Positions 5,660-8,081 of a DNA stretch of 8,081 bases are shown piece by piece. Origin of the DNA: Desulfobulbus sp. (lineage in GTDB: Bacteria; Desulfobacterota; Desulfobulbia; Desulfobulbales; Desulfobulbaceae). The stretch is taken from assembly GCA_028684915.1 (NCBI GenBank), contig JAQUEZ010000268.1:1-8081 (forward strand), in the 5' to 3' direction. The first letter of the stretch is position 1; each line of letters starts with the position of its first letter. Both the position numbers and the translations under genes were made by a program. The notes under the pieces were generated by a model. It had not been told where the DNA came from. It was given only the letters and a program-made list of their open reading frames with translations, and did no database searches.

Positions 5660-5889
5660 GTAGACACAAGGTTAAAAGCGATTAGACTGAAATTGCGATA
5701 GAAATCAAACGAAATATTCCTGGAACCGTGCACAGAATTGCCGGACAGAACCGAACAGACGATGGGCCCGGAATCGTGCATAGGTCCGCAAATTCCCTGC
5801 CAAGGCGCACGGAAGAATAGTGAACGAGCGCAGCACAAGAAGCGAAGTAAACGAGCGCGTGAATTGATGCGAAACCAAAAGGGGCGAAA

Positions 5890-6753
5890 ATGAAAAAGAC
5901 TCAACATGAGTTTCGTGTGCAGCCCAAAAAAGTAAGTCTCAAACAGTGTCCAACGATTGTCGAGCCTCTGTGCGCATCCAAGAAACAATATAAAAAACTC
6001 CTCAAAAAGCACGCGGAAAAATTGGAGGATCTGCAACGCCTTCTCTATGCTTCCAATCGCTATGCGGTCCTGCTCATCTTTCAAGCAATGGATGCTGCCG
6101 GCAAGGATGGCGCTATTCGGCATGTGATGTCCGGCGTCAACCCCCAAGGCTGCCAGGTTTTTAGCTTCAAACATCCGAGTGTAAACGAGTTGGAGCATGA
6201 CTTTCTCTGGCGCACAACCAGCTGTTTGCCGGAACGGGGCCGAATCGGCATTTTTAATCGGTCCTATTACGAGGAAGTGCTCATCGTACGCGTGCATCCC
6301 GAGATTCTCAGGAGTCAGGGGCTTCCGGATGAGCGCCTTGACGAAAAAACCATTTGGCAGGAACGGTATCGTTCCATCGTCGATCTGGAGGCCCATCTCC
6401 ACCGTAACGGCACCCGGATCATAAAATTCTTTCTCCACCTGTCAAAGGAGGAACAGCGAAAGCGTTTTCTTGCGCGCATTGATGCTCCTGACAAAAATTG
6501 GAAATTCAGCAATGCAGACTTGAAAGAGAGGGAATACTGGCCAGCCTACATGGAAGCTTACGAGGCTTGCCTCAACGCGACGAGTACCCTTCATGCGCCC
6601 TGGTATGTTGTTCCCGCTGACGACAAAGAGAATGCGCGGCTGATTATTTCCCAGATCCTTGTCGACACGCTTGCAGATATGAAGATGCACTATCCGGAAG
6701 CGGATGCAGCGCGGCGCGACGAACTGCAATCAATCCGTAAGCTTCTCGGCTAA
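5890..6753 (+). CDS. ppk2: Polyphosphate kinase 2 (PPK2 family), single domain, 287 aa
   Basis: PPK2 enzymes are cytoplasmic P-loop kinases that transfer phosphate between inorganic polyphosphate and nucleotides. Residues 65-74 ([10 protein letters not shown]) are the Walker A loop. Residues 119-129 ([11 protein letters not shown]) are the Walker B region. [18 protein letters not shown] (190-207) and LKEREYW (211-217) form the conserved lid/C-terminal signature. A basic N-terminus ([15 protein letters not shown]) is typical. Length matches one-domain PPK2. Asn123, where class I enzymes carry Asp in FDRSWYNR, together with the [17 protein letters not shown] stretch, resembles the class III/TIGR03709 group that can phosphorylate both AMP and ADP from polyphosphate. 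The class call is from memory. AAGGGG lies just upstream of the ATG. The ATPase beta gene starts 57 bases downstream on the same strand, so the two may be co-transcribed. Confidence 0.92.
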   Translation: MKKTQHEFRVQPKKVSLKQCPTIVEPLCASKKQYKKLLKKHAEKLEDLQRLLYASNRYAVLLIFQAMDAAGKDGAIRHVMSGVNPQGCQVFSFKHPSVNELEHDFLWRTTSCLPERGRIGIFNRSYYEEVLIVRVHPEILRSQGLPDERLDEKTIWQERYRSIVDLEAHLHRNGTRIIKFFLHLSKEEQRKRFLARIDAPDKNWKFSNADLKEREYWPAYMEAYEACLNATSTLHAPWYVVPADDKENARLIISQILVDTLADMKMHYPEADAARRDELQSIRKLLG

Positions 6754-6801
6754 CTGTATGCTTTGTTGTTATTTTATGTGCTGCATAAGCGGCGCAACTG
6801 A

Positions 6802-8081
<1,280 letters not shown>

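Larger units (their letters stand above)
5515..5889. other. Intergenic leader region before the PPK2 gene
   Basis: 375 bases without a plus-strand gene. In order it contains a terminator (5534-5598), a 16-base perfect palindrome (5644-5659) and two pairs of direct repeats: GGAAYCGTGCAYA at 5722-5734 and 5770-5782, and GTRAACGAGCGC at 5820-5831 and 5847-5858. The long minus-strand frame here continues through the PPK2 gene and is its shadow. The spaced direct repeats could be regulator sites. No clear -35/-10 pair was assigned. Confidence 0.5.

Noticed and set aside
5626..6438. Long minus-strand frame (270 codons)
   Set aside because: It overlaps the well-supported PPK2 gene on the opposite strand and its protein matches no family; it is an antisense shadow.

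Overview
The window looks like a chromosomal segment of an anaerobic or microaerophilic Gram-negative bacterium. The gene set points to a sulfur-cycling deltaproteobacterium (Desulfobacterota, perhaps Desulfobulbales-like): an exported multiheme c-type cytochrome of the thiosulfate dehydrogenase family, an iron-sulfur flavoprotein-like protein, an alternate (N-type) F1 ATPase and a PPK2 polyphosphate kinase, with imperfect palindromic repeats between genes. This placement is inference; no taxonomic marker gene is present.

Layout. Bases 1-71 may hold the tail of a gene entering from the left. Bases 72-327 are non-coding and contain a roughly 108-base imperfect palindrome. Three minus-strand genes follow: an unrecognised 170-aa charged protein (328-840), a flavodoxin-fold protein with an ISF-like cysteine cluster (1096-1749), and a C-terminal remnant of a Bcr/CflA-type drug exporter (1807-2220). 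Between the first two lies a second palindromic element (858-1020) whose right end recurs at 121-163 and, inverted, at 3342-3390. Bases 2221-2939 hold no gene I can support.

The right part reads on the plus strand: a small baeRF/eRF1-domain-like protein (2940-3344), a 663-aa exported tetraheme cytochrome (3523-5514), a terminator, a 290-base leader region, a PPK2 kinase (5890-6753), and the first gene of an alternate F1Fo ATPase operon (beta subunit, 6811 to the window end, incomplete).

The most interesting item is the tetraheme cytochrome. Its N-terminal half is a MauG/CcpA-type diheme cytochrome c peroxidase, and its C-terminal half is a diheme TsdA-type thiosulfate dehydrogenase/tetrathionate reductase with the characteristic axial cysteine. 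One polypeptide therefore joins a peroxide-reducing module to a module exchanging electrons with the thiosulfate/tetrathionate couple. This suggests an intramolecular route from thiosulfate oxidation to peroxide reduction in the periplasm. Downstream, PPK2 (polyphosphate-driven nucleotide phosphorylation) next to an N-type ATPase suggests an energy-backup cluster.
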